From Paratrimastix pyriformis (taxonomy: Eukaryota > Preaxostyla > Paratrimastigidae), in NCBI GenBank assembly GCA_027972325.1, contig JAPMOS010000388.1:1-21709 (forward strand): a stretch of 21,709 nt of DNA. The letters run 5' to 3'. Made by a program: the position numbers and the translations under genes. Shown here piece by piece: positions 8,547 through 17,797 of the stretch. The notes below the pieces were generated by a model. It was given only the letters and a program-made list of their open reading frames with translations. It did not search any database and was not told the origin of the DNA. Position 1 is the first letter of the stretch; each line of letters begins with the position of its first letter.

Positions 8547-8745
8547 GACGCTGTGTGACGACATTCTTGGCTCCACTGCACGCCTCATCAGCTCGGAGAC
8601 CTGGCGGAGCGAAGAGGCGGAACGATTCCTGGCGGCAGTGACTGCACAACAGCCCCAACCCTCGGCCTGCAACCACTCTCACCGTCCGAGCGCCATTCTG
8701 GGCTCCATGGCGACGTGTTGGGCCTGGCCAACGGGACGGTGGTGA
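8547..8745 (+). CDS. Possible terminal exon, unidentified
   Basis: Non-repetitive DNA after the minisatellite. One plus frame reads DDILGSTARLISSETWRSEEAERFLAAVTAQQPQ and stops at 8743-8745, 20 bases before an AATAAA. It could be the last exon of the SH3 gene, with the minisatellite inside an intron, or an unrelated frame. No family is recognised. Confidence 0.2.
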
Positions 8746-8765
8746 CGTGTTTACAAAGAATGAGG

Positions 8766-8771
8766 AATAAA
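8766..8771 (+). terminator. Putative polyadenylation signal AATAAA
   Basis: AATAAA in GAGGAATAAATG, shortly after the last plausible plus-strand coding frame and at the start of AT-richer DNA. Confidence 0.35.
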
Positions 8772-9340
8772 TGTGTTTGTTCCCTGTTTACATTCGTGAC
8801 GAAGTGCGGATTGACTTTTAAATTGGGAAGGTTAGCGGCTCCTGTCGGTGTGCTTCACATTTTTGCAGCAACCTGCGCTGCGCTGCGCTTCCAAAGTCTG
8901 TCTGAGCTGACCGAGAGATCTGAACGCTTTTTGGTTTTTCTTCTCTCTAGGTTTCACGCAGATGATCTGATTTTTCAGATGTCCATAGCTTTTCATTCAT
9001 CCTCTGTTGCAAGGTTTTTTTCGCTGTTTTTCTCCAATTCAAATCGTTTTTCTCCAATTCAATCACCATCACTCCTCATAGATCTTCAAAAAAAATCTTC
9101 GCTTGTTTGTGAATGCTAGCCTGAGATCAACGACCAGATCAACGACCCACCTGCGGGCTGCACCCAATTATCTGATGTCATCCTGATTGTGTTCTGTTCG
9201 TGGTTTGTAGAAGCATTCTGTTGGCTGGAGTGGCAGCATTGACATCCCCTCATCAGATCTTCTACTTCGCAGCTGGCCGCCGGGGGGCACAGGATCTGCG
9301 GCTTGGTGGCTGCGTGGACGGGCCGGGCGCGGAAGGTGTA
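8772..9340. other. AT-richer intergenic stretch
   Basis: Low-GC DNA between the SH3 gene and the phosphatase gene. No convincing gene. It contains a 19-20-bp direct duplication GTTTTTCTCCAATTCAAATC / GTTTTTCTCCAATTCAATC at 9026-9064, and the pair GATCAACGACC at 9124-9147. The promoter of the downstream phosphatase gene probably lies here, but I see no specific element. Confidence 0.5.
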
Positions 9341-9349
9341 CATTGACAT

Positions 9350-12140
9350 CTGACCAAGTGCCCGGCCCCCGGGCCCCAGGCCCCAGACCAGCGTCAACCC
9401 CACCAGCCCGGCTCGCCCTCCCTGCGGCGCGCCCTCTACACGGCAACCTCCCCGCTGAACCCGCCCAGCGCCTCCCTCTCCACCTCCTCAGTTTCCGCAT
9501 CCACCTCGCCGGGCCGCCCGGCGTCACACCCCGGGCCCACGCTTTGCACGGCCCTGCTGAGCTCTGCGGTGCTGAGCATCCCCGACCTCGAGGCCAACCT
9601 GGTCCTCGACATGGAGCCCTCCCCCGCCTACCCGCCTCGCCCCTCCCCCGGCCCCAACACCCCGCCACGCACCCCCAACCGCCTCCTCCTCCCCCGCCGC
9701 CGCCGTCTCCGCGGCCCGACAGTCCCACCCGGGACGCGGAACCCAATCACCCCGACCCACCCTCCCACCCCCCCGCTGGGCCCGACCCCGGCCGCGATCC
9801 CGTCCCATCCTCTCGCCGCCGCGTGCTCTCCGGCCCGCTCCGCCAGCACCCCCGCATCCGCGGCCCGGGCGCTGGACCCCGCGGCCCTCTCGACGTGGGG
9901 CGACGAGCCCCTGGCGGCGGCGTCCCCCGCCACTGCTGTCACAGCCGCCCGCATCCAGACGCCCCTGCTGGGGTCCCGCCGGCCCAGTCCCATCAAGACC
10001 ACCCGACGACCCCCCTGCCCCCGCGCCCCTCTCGTTCAGCTTCCCCAGTCCGCACGACGGCGGCCAAGGGGCCCGCGGGTGCGCGGGCCGCCTCGTTGCC
10101 CGTCGCCTCGTTCGCCCCGACCCGGCCGGCAGCAGTCTGCCGGCCCTCAACCCGGCAGCCCCCAGCAGCCCTTCCCGGTCGCCCTCCCCGAGCCGCCGCC
10201 GGAAATCACCCAAGCCACGTGCCCCCCGACGACTCGTCCACAAGTCGCCCCTCAAGGAGTCCGGCCCCGCCCCGCTGCCCGCCCCGACCACCCCCACCCC
10301 CCCCCCCCCCCCCCCAATCCCCCCACGGCTCCGCATCGCCCAGCCGGGCCGGCGGCGGGCGTCGCGCTTCCTGCAGGCGCTGGCGCCGCCGAGCCACCAG
10401 GGGACGTCGCTGGTGGTCATCGGGGATCTGCACGGCCCTGCACCAGATCCTCACCGAGGTGCTCAGGCTCACCCCACGGATGCTCGTCGCCCCGCCCGCC
10501 GTGCCGCCTATCGGTCTGCCCTCCTCGCTATCGGTCTGCCCTCCTCGCTGGGGGGGGGGGGGGGGGGTGGTCGCGCTCAGTGAGGGCAGGGGTCGGTCGG
10601 AGGGGCTGGTGGATGGCGCGTGATGGGGGCGCCTCGTCGCGCTCATCTGGTTGGGGGTGGGGTGCGGCCTGTGGGCGCGCAGGCCCGTTCATCTTCCTGG
10701 GGGACTACGTGGACCGGACCTTGTTTGGGTGCGAGGTGCTGCTGGTGCTGATGCTCTTCCTCATCGCCCGCCCCGGTCCGCCTTATCGTCCCGTCGCCCG
10801 CCCGCCCTGGTATGGGTGCTGCTCCCCTCGTGCCCCAGGCCAGCAGCAGCTGCCCTCATTTCACCCCGGGCTTCTGGTTCTGACTCGCTTCCACCACCGC
10901 CACCGCCCAGCGCTGTTCATCCCCCCTGAGGGGCAACCACGAGTGCCTCTCCATCACCGAGGTGTACGGCTTCAAAAAGGAGGTCCGTCGCCATGGCGCC
11001 CTCCCTCCCGTCGACCCACCATCACCGCCACCCCGAACCCAACCGGCACTGGTGCGTGCGTCGGTCTCACCCCCCCGTGCCGACCCACCACCGTCCCTCG
11101 CCCCCGCTCGTCTGTGGGCGGGCGGCAGGTGCTGAGCAAGTACGACGAGTCGGTCTACGCCCACTTCATCCGGCTCTTCGAGGCGCTGCCCCTGGCGGCC
11201 CACATCCGGCCGGCCCTGAACCCCCCGCCTGCTGGGCACCAGCGGGCCCTGCCCACCGGGCCTCGGGGCCCACATCCCCGGCCAGCCCGGCACCACCTGC
11301 GCGGGCCGGTGAACGGGCTGGGACCAGACCTCGGTCCTGTGTCTGCACGGGGGCCTCTGGCGGACCCGGGGCGGCCGCGAGGTGGGCAGCCTGACGGGCC
11401 TGCGCCAGCTGCGTCGGGGCAAGGAGGAGGAGTTTGCAGGCCCCTTGGCAGACCTGCTCTGGTCGGACCCCAACCCCTCCGGCAAGGGTCCGTCTGCCCA
11501 TCCGCCCATCCGACCCACACGCCACCCACGGACCCCTCCAATGTGCAGGGATGCAAGAGAGCGCCCGGGGGGTGGGGTTCCTCTTCGGGCCGGATGTCTT
11601 CGAGAACTTCTGCCGGGACAACCGGGTCCAGCTGCTCATCCGGGCCCACGAGGGCCCCGACGCGCGCATCGACTTCCCGCCCCGCAACCCACGCAGGTCG
11701 CTCACGCACCCACGGCCCCATCCCACACGCTCTCATACTCCTCTCCCCTCGTCCTCGTCCTCGTCCTCGTCCTCCGCCGCCCCCCTCTCCGCCGCCCCTC
11801 GCCTCGCCGTCCTCCGCTGGCACCTCGCCTCTCGTCCTCCAACGCCCACACGCCCACTCATCATCCAGCCCCCGTCCCACTGCTGCCAATCATCATCCCG
11901 CTCATCATCCGCTGCCTCGTCATCAACATCACCGTCACGGGCCGCCTGTGGGTCGAGATGGATGGCGGCACGGCGCTGGCCTGGGGCCGTCACTGCACCG
12001 TCATGGGCGAGCTTTATGCCGGCCCCCGTCCCCATCACCCCGTCCCCTCACGTCCCTACCCTCCCCTCCCCTGACCAGGTGGCCGCGGGCGCGCGCTCAC
12101 GATCCCGGCGTGGCTGCTCGATTTTCTGGGCTGGAGATGA
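9350..12140 (+). CDS. PPP-family Ser/Thr protein phosphatase, multi-exon, Pro/Ser-rich N-terminus
   Basis: All PPP metal and phosphate motifs appear in order: TSLVVIGDLHG (10404-10436), FIFLGDYVDR (about 10688-10717), LRGNHECLSITEVYGFKKE (10926-10982), VLSKYDESVYAHF (from 11129), SVLCLHGGLW (near 11330-11360), DLLWSDPNPSGKG, then ARGVGFLFGPDVFENFC and LLIRAHE (near 11565-11652). These bind the two-metal centre that dephosphorylates Ser/Thr. Supported introns: 10776-10910, 10983-11128, 11488-11548, one from 11697, and 11989-12078. The last exons read GRLWVEMDGGTALAWG and ALTIPAWLLDFLGWR before TGA at 12138-12140. Upstream, ALYTATSPLNPPSASLSTSS and IPDLEANLVLDMEPSP suggest a long Pro/Ser-rich N-terminal region whose start is uncertain. 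Odd points: GDYVDR is followed by Thr where Gly is near-invariant, and frame slips occur after GDLHG and before LRGNHE at a C-run. Confidence 0.75.
10508..10567 (+). repeat. 20-bp tandem duplication and G-homopolymer in phosphatase intron
   Basis: TATCGGTCTGCCCTCCTCGC twice, followed by a run of about 17 G. It lies between the GDLHG and GDYVDR exons, so within an intron. Such a homopolymer is prone to assembly length errors. Confidence 0.9.
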
Positions 12141-12159
12141 GGCGCCTTGGCCGCTGCCC

Positions 12160-13240
12160 CAACCCGCGCTGTCTGTCTCTCCTCCCCCCCTTCTCCCTCC
12201 CCTCCCCTCCCTCCCCACCCCACCCCTCCCTCCCACCCCACCCCTCCCTCGCCCCCTCGCCCCCCTCGCCTCCCCCTCGCCCCTCGCCCCATTACCCTCT
12301 CCTCCTCCCCTGCTCTCCCTCAACCTCCCCTGCTGCTCTCCCTCTCCTGCTTGCTCACCCTCGCCCAGTGGGGTGGTCTGGGCGACCTCGTCTCGCCCCA
12401 GATCGACGAGGCCGGTGGGCGCGGGGCATCGATTGGTGGGCCCCCCTCTGCGGGTCTGACCCTCTGCACCCCTCCCTGGGCCGCCTCGCTGGGCCATGCC
12501 GAGCATCACTCGGTCCGGTGGGACCCGGCCGAACCCCGATCCGGCCCTGCGCTTCCCAGGCTGCCCTTCCAATGGTCAGTGGCGCGAGTATGGTGGGCCC
12601 CTTTGTTCCCTCTCCCGGCTCACCCGAATCGCCACCTCCCACCTCCGCCCACCTCCCACCTCCGCCCACCTCCCACCTCCGCCGCCCACCTCCCTCCCCC
12701 GCCCATCCACCATCACCACCATCCGCCGCCCACCATCCCCATCATCCGCCGCCCACCATCCCCATCATCCGCCGCCCACCTCCCCCACCCATCCTCCGCG
12801 GTCCAATACCCATCATCCGTCGCCCACCTGACCCACCCATCCGCCCACCACCCCCACCCATCTGTCGCCCACTCCCCCACCCATCCGCAGCCCACCTCCT
12901 CCCCGCTCATCCGCCGCCCACCTTCCTCCCCCCGCCATCCGCCCACCTCCCCCGCCCATCCGCCGACCACCATGAGCCGACCTCCCCGCCCATCCGCCGC
13001 CCACCCTCACCCATCCGCCCACCCCTCTCCCATTCCCCCCCACCAAAAAGCACATACCTTCCTCCCGTCGGCCCACTGGCTGTCTACACCCTTCCATCCG
13101 CTCTCCACCTCATGCCTCCCACCGCCTCCATACCTCCCCCACCCACCCCACCACCCACCCATTCCTCCATGCCTTCGCCCGGCCTCTCGCCCGGCCCCTC
13201 GCCCGGCCCCTCAGCCCGCTCACATCTCCGCCCCTGCCAC
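12160..13240. repeat. C-rich low-complexity DNA with CCACC/CATCC minisatellites
   Basis: C/T-rich runs at 12178-12350. A non-repetitive island at 12360-12610 has frames open but no recognisable domain. From 12625 to 13030 there are CCGCCCACCTCC- and CCGCCCACCATCCCCATCAT-type repeats (23-bp units near 12728-12780). 13130-13240 holds CCCACC and CTCGCCCGGCCC repeats. Apart from the island I see no gene. Confidence 0.7.
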
Positions 13241-13245
13241 TGCCC

Positions 13246-13772
<527 letters not shown>

Positions 13773-13840
13773 TGTGGTTGTTCCTGTTGTTGTTATTCCT
13801 GTTGTGGTTGTTCCTGTTGCTGAAGGAGGCCGGGAGTCGA

Positions 13841-14134
13841 ATGGTGCAGGCGAACTATGAGGGCCGCCCGAGAGATGGGGAAACGCTGTACAACTGGAGG
13901 GGGATCTCGGAGGCGGTGGTGACGAAGGTGATGAGGAGGTTGAGAGCAAAGTGCGGCTTCAAGATGGAATATGCGAATGCATGTAGACTGGCAGCGGAAA
14001 TGGGAATTGTGGATGAGGACACTCAAAAGGAGGTTGGGAGCGAGCTGGCAGGAATCAGGAAGACGATGCTCATAGCGATTCAGCAAAGGAAGAAGTGCGA
14101 AAAATTCGAGGCTGGAATGAAAGAAGAGCCGTAG
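13841..14134 (+). CDS. ORF in element C, unidentified, about 97 residues
   Basis: From the ATG at 13841: MVQANYEGRPRDGETLYNW, then EAVVTKVMRRLRAKCGFKMEY, ANACRLAAEMGIVDEDTQKE, and a Lys/Glu-rich C-terminus ending GMKEEP. Helical, charged and soluble-looking, with no recognised domain. The frame is also open upstream, but only through the simple-repeat array. Its position directly before a retroposon-type 3' end suggests it is the C-terminal part of an element protein. Confidence 0.35.
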   Translation: MVQANYEGRPRDGETLYNWRGISEAVVTKVMRRLRAKCGFKMEYANACRLAAEMGIVDEDTQKEVGSELAGIRKTMLIAIQQRKKCEKFEAGMKEEP

Positions 14135-14141
14135 TCCGGAA

Positions 14142-14178
14142 GTCGGCGGTGACCGCCCCTGGAGGGACGGTAGCCGAC
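14142..14178 (+). other. Nested hairpin in 3' region of element C
   Basis: Outer arms GTCGGC (14142-14147) and GCCGAC (14173-14178) enclose a GGCGG-TGA-CCGCC-type inner stem that shares bases with the outer arm, so the two are alternatives. It lies eight bases after the ORF stop. Confidence 0.4.
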
Positions 14179-14254
14179 CCATGAACTCCCTGGGGTGCTC
14201 TTTCTGCAGGACTCGTTCTGCGGGAAGGCGGCCCGGGGGGGATCATGTTACCCG

Positions 14255-14268
14255 CGGGCTTCGGCCCG
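14255..14268 (+). promoter_or_regulatory. UUCG-tetraloop hairpin near the (AC)n tail of element C
   Basis: CGGGC-TTCG-GCCCG, a perfect 5-bp stem with the very stable UUCG loop, 30 bases before the tail. The corresponding hairpins in element A are at 17080-17091 and 21029-21042. Inferred role: structure recognised by the reverse transcriptase at the RNA 3' end. Confidence 0.5.
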
Positions 14269-14297
14269 ATTCCGGACTCGGCGCAAGCCGGGAAGTA

Positions 14298-14335
<38 letters not shown>

Positions 14336-14339
14336 CTGT

Positions 14340-14887
14340 CTGACCGTCTGGTCAGATGGAAGATCCTTCTCTGGGATGTTGCTGACGCGGCACGTTCTTT
14401 GGGAGGGAGTCTGTCTTTCCGGTATTCTTTTTTGTCATTCTCAGAAACTTTTAGGAATGTTGCCGCTGAATTTGCTATGGCCGGTCAAGGGCAGCCTGGT
14501 TATTGTTTTGAGGCTTCCTGGAGTGGAGGTGGTCTGCGTGTACCCTTCTTTTCAGTCATCCAATTCCAATACTGGTCTGAGCAGATGGGAGCTCCGGTCG
14601 ACTATGTGACCCCGGCCTATTATTTTGCCATTGTCTACTACAGGGCCTGCCTGTCTGGGATCGTGGCCGGTCAAACCGGAATGGTCCCAATGCCTGCATC
14701 CGCGTGTGCTGGATGGAGGCAACTTTGGATGATGTCTGGAGATTCCAATGGAAGAGTGTTACGACAAGGTCTGCCTAAGTATTACTCTCTTACTGGGTAC
14801 TTATTTTCTGAGATCGATGATCTCGTTAGGACTGGTGGTGGCGCTAGGGCCGGTCAAGGGGTCAACGGTCAAACCAGGACCCCTTAA
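14340..14887 (+). CDS. Unidentified Tyr/Phe-rich open frame bounded by hairpins
   Basis: One plus frame stays open for about 180 codons in non-repetitive, lower-GC DNA and stops at 14885-14887. The product is rich in aromatic residues (for example YVTPAYYFAIVYYRACLSG) and has FAMAGQGQPGYCFEASWSGG. GCCGGTCAA occurs three times (near 14480, 14668 and 14851). A hairpin TCTGACC-GTCT-GGTCAGA sits at 14339-14356, and a 9-bp perfect stem CCTCCGCAG/CTGCGGAGG (loop CGGTTC) at 14888-14911, directly after the stop. No family is recognised and no own start codon near 14340 is convincing (the frame enters from the AC tail). It lies between element C and the 5' end of LINE B1. Confidence 0.3.
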
Positions 14888-15042
14888 CCTCCGCAGCGGT
14901 TCCTGCGGAGGCTAGAGAGGAGGGGGCCGCTGAGCTACGTCGGCGATTATGGATGCAAGTGATAATGTCAGCTTGGGGGGACTTGGAAGGGCTCGCATGC
15001 CAGGCCAATTGGAAATTTATCGTTGACAGGTGAAAGAGATGG

Positions 15043-15754
15043 GTGGGGATGAAAGAGGGGTGGAAAAGGGGTCGGGGTGTCATTGACTTGTTTGATTGGT
15101 TGAAAAAACAGGTTGGACTGGTTGAGTCTCCTTTGAATAACGAGGACATCTGTGAAATGATTGAAGGAGGTGGGGAGCAGGATTGCTATGGTGGGGAGCA
15201 GGATTGTTATGGAGGTGGAAATGGAGTGGGGGAGGGTGATGGAGACCTGGAGGATGGTAATGGCTGCGAAATGTATAGAGGTGCAGTTAATGTCACTGGC
15301 CACCGGTGCTGGATCAGCACGGCCTCCAGGTGGTTGAGGCGGTTGGGGTGGGGAGATTTATGAGATATTGCGGGAGGTCATGGGACCCCGGAGTGGGAAG
15401 AAGGGGTGTGGAGGGAGGGACGAGGGTTTGGACGAAGGCAGGGATGGGGAAGCGGAGGAGGCCCTCGTTGAGTTATTACGGAGGTCTGGGATATCGGCAA
15501 AGGTAACTGTGGAAGTGGAGGACACATGTCAGGAGTGCGAGCTTATGAGCAGCGGAACAGAGAGAGAGAGAGAAGCGATCTTACGGTGAGACTGAAGCAG
15601 GATCTCGAGAAAATGAGTGACGCTGTGGGAAGGTGACCCTCTCAAATCAAAGGATACGGAAAAGGTGCCCTGGGTGTGGGGAGGATCGTTGGCATGCGAG
15701 GGAGGAGCGGGTGGTGGGAACAGAGGGTGTTATGATCGTCCAAGTGACGCGGAG
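15043..15754 (+). pseudogene. ORF1-like region of LINE B1, left part
   Basis: Frame from 15043: MGMKEGWKRGRGVIDLFDW, then SPLNNEDICEMIEGGG, a tandem GGEQDCY repeat pair, an acidic GEGDGDLEDGNG stretch, VTGHRCW, and (in other frames) EEALVELLRRSGI, VEVEDTCQECELMSSG and KRCPGCGEDRWHAREERVV. The CPGC..H pattern could be a zinc knuckle, which is common in ORF1 proteins of non-LTR elements. The frame shifts about three times. The same order is readable in B2, which supports a conserved protein. Confidence 0.55.
15745..15754 (+). repeat. Target-site duplication, left of element A copy 1
   Basis: TGACGCGGAG, repeated at 17177-17186 directly after the AC tail. The uninterrupted site, with one copy of this decamer, is present inverted in B2 at about 19404-19413. 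Confidence 0.9.
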
Positions 15755-15802
15755 GCTTCCGGCATTGGCGTCCTTTGAATTCAAATCCGAGCGTCCCGAT
15801 GG

Positions 15803-16171
15803 ATGGAAATCTGCTCGGAAAATGACGATCTTGATGGAGACGTCAGCAACTTCGTCATGATGCATGCCGAAATTAAACGCAATGATGATCCGTTTCTGCG
15901 CTTCCTGAACCGCGACATCTCTGAAAAGCATCTCCGCTATACGGATCTGGACAGCGATTTCAAGGTGCTTACGCAAAAGATGCTTCCTGAGCTTGCGAAA
16001 TTGTTTGGGTACATCACTGTTCACAAGCAGCGGGTCGTCTCCAGAGCATTGCTGAAGACGATCGTTGAAATGCTCGGCAGCCTCGAGCGAGAAATGCTCG
16101 TTTCGTCTATGACTGACTTCTTTATCAAGTGCTTGGCTCTGTCACGTGGCATGCTGGACAATCGGACTTGA
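15803..16171 (+). CDS. ORF-a of element A copy 1, unidentified
   Basis: 122 residues from MEICSENDDLDGD: acidic start, then DPFLRFLNRDISEKHLRYTD, DFKVLTQKMLPELAKLFGY, SRALLKTIVEMLGSLE and a C-terminus LSRGMLDNRT. Largely helical, no recognised motif. In copy 2 (from 19715) the same protein is readable to about residue 74, where a one-base difference moves the frame; beyond the stop of copy 1, copy 2 continues with a frame reading GIVRGAPNEYAFWWSRSLF. An antisense frame is also open here, so strand choice rests on agreement with the direction of the element. Confidence 0.4.
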   Translation: MEICSENDDLDGDVSNFVMMHAEIKRNDDPFLRFLNRDISEKHLRYTDLDSDFKVLTQKMLPELAKLFGYITVHKQRVVSRALLKTIVEMLGSLEREMLVSSMTDFFIKCLALSRGMLDNRT

Positions 16172-16389
16172 GAGTATCTCATCGGAATCGTCCGAGGAGC
16201 TCCCAATGAGTATGCGTTTTGGTGGTCCCGCAGCCTCATCCAACCGCTCTTTGAAACCGTCTGATTCGTCACGTCACACAACCTCAATGAGTGGGTCGGC
16301 CGACATCATGTATCACCACCCCACCCCGTCAATTGGGTGGAGGTCCGCCACACCCTCGCAGCCCTCCTTCTCCGAAGTCGCTCTCGGGC

Positions 16390-16880
16390 TCCAAGAAAGG
16401 ACGGGCTGCCAACCCTTTGAGGTCACCACTGTGCACCCCTGCGGTCCCGGCCCTTCGGGAACCCGTTTGCACATCAACCGGCGGCGCCCACCGCCCCGTC
16501 CACCCCGGTTCCTGACCCAGTGGTCGCTAAGCCGCCTGCGAGCTCCCGCACCCAGCCCCAGCCTCGGCGAAGGGGGTGAGCCCGGAGGCAAGAAGTCGAT
16601 CGCCCCTGCAGTGGGTGCCCCTGCCCCTGCTGTCCCTGTTGTTGTGCCCCCCTTGTCTGTGTCTGCTGTGAATGTGCCTGGCCCTGCCATGGCTGACACC
16701 AAGGCGCCTGATCCCGTTGCCGTGGCGCCGGCTGCTTCCGCTGCTGTTCGCAAGATTGGTGCCGCCGACCTGGTCCCCAGCCGGGGATCATGATGGGAAG
16801 GAGCCAGTGGGGACGGTGGATCAGGGGACCATCCAAGTTGAGCTACCGGTCATTCCGGTGCTGGTGGATGGGCAGTAGCC
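16390..16880 (+). CDS. Pro/Ala-rich ORF-b of element A copy 1
   Basis: Best read in copy 2 (20310-20700): GSKKGRAANPLRSPLCTPAV, then PVPDPVVAKPPASSRTPAPAS, GEPGGKKSIAPAVGAPAPAV, VNVPGPAMADTKAPDPAAVA. Copy 1 carries the same sequence with small frame changes and one APAVG unit fewer. Composition resembles a disordered, weakly basic protein segment. Function unknown. Confidence 0.35.
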
Positions 16881-17079
16881 CCTCAGGCTGGCGCGAGGAG
16901 TGCTTCTCGTATTAACTTTCGTTTTTCTGTTCTTCGGTCCCCGCCCCTCATTCTGTCATGTCCTCTTTGTTCCATTTTGTATGCGAGTTGATGTTTCCTT
17001 GCGAGTTTCCAGTCTCTCTCTTCCTCCCGATGCCCCTGTGCACCTTCCCCTGGAGGGAGCGCTGGGTGCATTTTACCCA

Positions 17080-17091
17080 CGGCTTCGGCCG
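17080..17091 (+). promoter_or_regulatory. UUCG hairpin near 3' end of element A copy 1
   Basis: CGGC-TTCG-GCCG, four pairs; the fifth pair present in copy 2 is lost here. Same location relative to the conserved CCCCTGGAGGGA and the AC tail as in copy 2. Confidence 0.5.
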
Positions 17092-17176
17092 GACCAACGG
17101 TTTTCATTCACTATTTCTCAGTTCGATTATGTCGTGCTGTTTAGGTGATTGAATAGTATAACACACACACACACAC

Positions 17177-17186
17177 TGACGCGGAG
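17177..17186 (+). repeat. Target-site duplication, right of element A copy 1
   Basis: TGACGCGGAG, identical to 15745-15754. LINE B1 sequence resumes here with TAGGGAAGGGATGACTG. Confidence 0.9.
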
Positions 17187-17764
17187 TAGGGAAGGGATGA
17201 CTGATAAGAGGCAATGGAGGGTCCAGCCGGATCTGGTGGAAGTGGGCGGTAAGGTGTATCACGGTGGCGGTGGCGGAGTTTTGTGGGAGAAGGGGGTGGG
17301 CGACACTGGGTGGCGGTCAAAAGATTGGAGACCGATGGTGGAGGTTTAATGACAGCAGGGTTGGAGAAGTTGGGAAGAGGAAGCAAGTCATGGAGATGTG
17401 TTCCTATATGTGGAGGGGCAGGAAAAGGCGTCGAAGATGAGGAAGTCGGCCCTGGGACCGGCGTTCGAGGTGAGAAGATGATGGAGGTGGGAAGGCTGGG
17501 GAGCGGGGATGGGCCGGGGCGGAGCAGTGCACGGGGGTCGGAGTGGGAACCCTAGCCGCAGTGGGGGATAGTTACCCGGAAGTCAGGGTACCTGCGGGGG
17601 AAGGGAAGGGGGTGAAGGCGCGGAGAAGGAAGGGAAAAAGGGATGCGCAGAGGAAGAAGAGGCAAAAAGCGAAGATGCTGGATATCGAGCGTGTGTATGA
17701 TGAGAAGGCGGAGGCGGAAGAATTTTGTGGGTGGAAAAGTGGTGCTGCGAAAAAAGGAGGCTAA
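17187..17764 (+). pseudogene. ORF1-like region of LINE B1, right part
   Basis: Resumes after element A: REGMTDKRQWRVQPDLVEVGGKVYHGG, later frames GRGSKSWRCVPICGG and finally a strongly basic tail (VKARRRKGKRDAQRKKRQKA, then DIERVYDEKAEAEEF), stopping at 17764. A basic C-terminus is common in nucleic-acid-binding ORF1 proteins. Frame breaks at about 17350 and 17555. Confidence 0.45.
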
Positions 17765-17797
17765 CTTGAGGGCGGGCTGCCGGGAAAGAGGAGGATC

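Larger units (their letters stand above)
13819..14333 (+). mobile_element. Element C: 3' end of an (AC)n-tailed retroposon
   Basis: The segment contains an ORF end (stop at 14132-14134), a 165-bp structured 3' non-coding region, a UUCG-loop hairpin at 14255-14268 and a 35-bp (CA)n tail at 14299-14333. The core around the hairpin (TTACCCGCGGGCTTCGGCCCG) and an upstream CCCCTGGAGGGA match the 3' region of element A, so C is taken as a member or relative of the same group. The 5' border is unclear because it abuts the hexamer array and GTTGTGGTTGTTCCT repeats. No target duplication was found. Confidence 0.55.
15755..17176 (+). mobile_element. Element A copy 1: (AC)n-tailed non-LTR retroposon
   Basis: 1,422 bp, flanked by a 10-bp target duplication and ending in GTATA(AC)n. 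It is inserted in ORF1 of LINE B1. It matches copy 2 (19670-21136) along its whole length, with small substitutions and indels. Both copies begin at about the same base (CCGGCATTGGCG), so they look near full length. No reverse transcriptase is seen: it is either a non-autonomous element or an element whose enzyme is unrecognisable. A UUCG hairpin lies at 17080-17091, about 70 bases before the tail. Confidence 0.85.

Noticed and set aside
7059-8672. Long minus-strand frames over the SH3 gene and minisatellite
   Set aside because: They are composed of Gly/Arg/Asp repeats antisense to the GTCCC array and SH3 exons, with no domain.
8715-9119. Plus frame of 134 codons in AT-richer DNA
   Set aside because: It follows a likely polyadenylation signal, includes a direct duplication and shows no domain or coding bias.
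15775-15795. TTCAAATCC near the start of element A as a tRNA-type B box
   Set aside because: It matches part of the B-box pattern, but it lies about 30 bases from the element start with no A box and no cloverleaf, and the element is 1.4 kb with coding-like frames.
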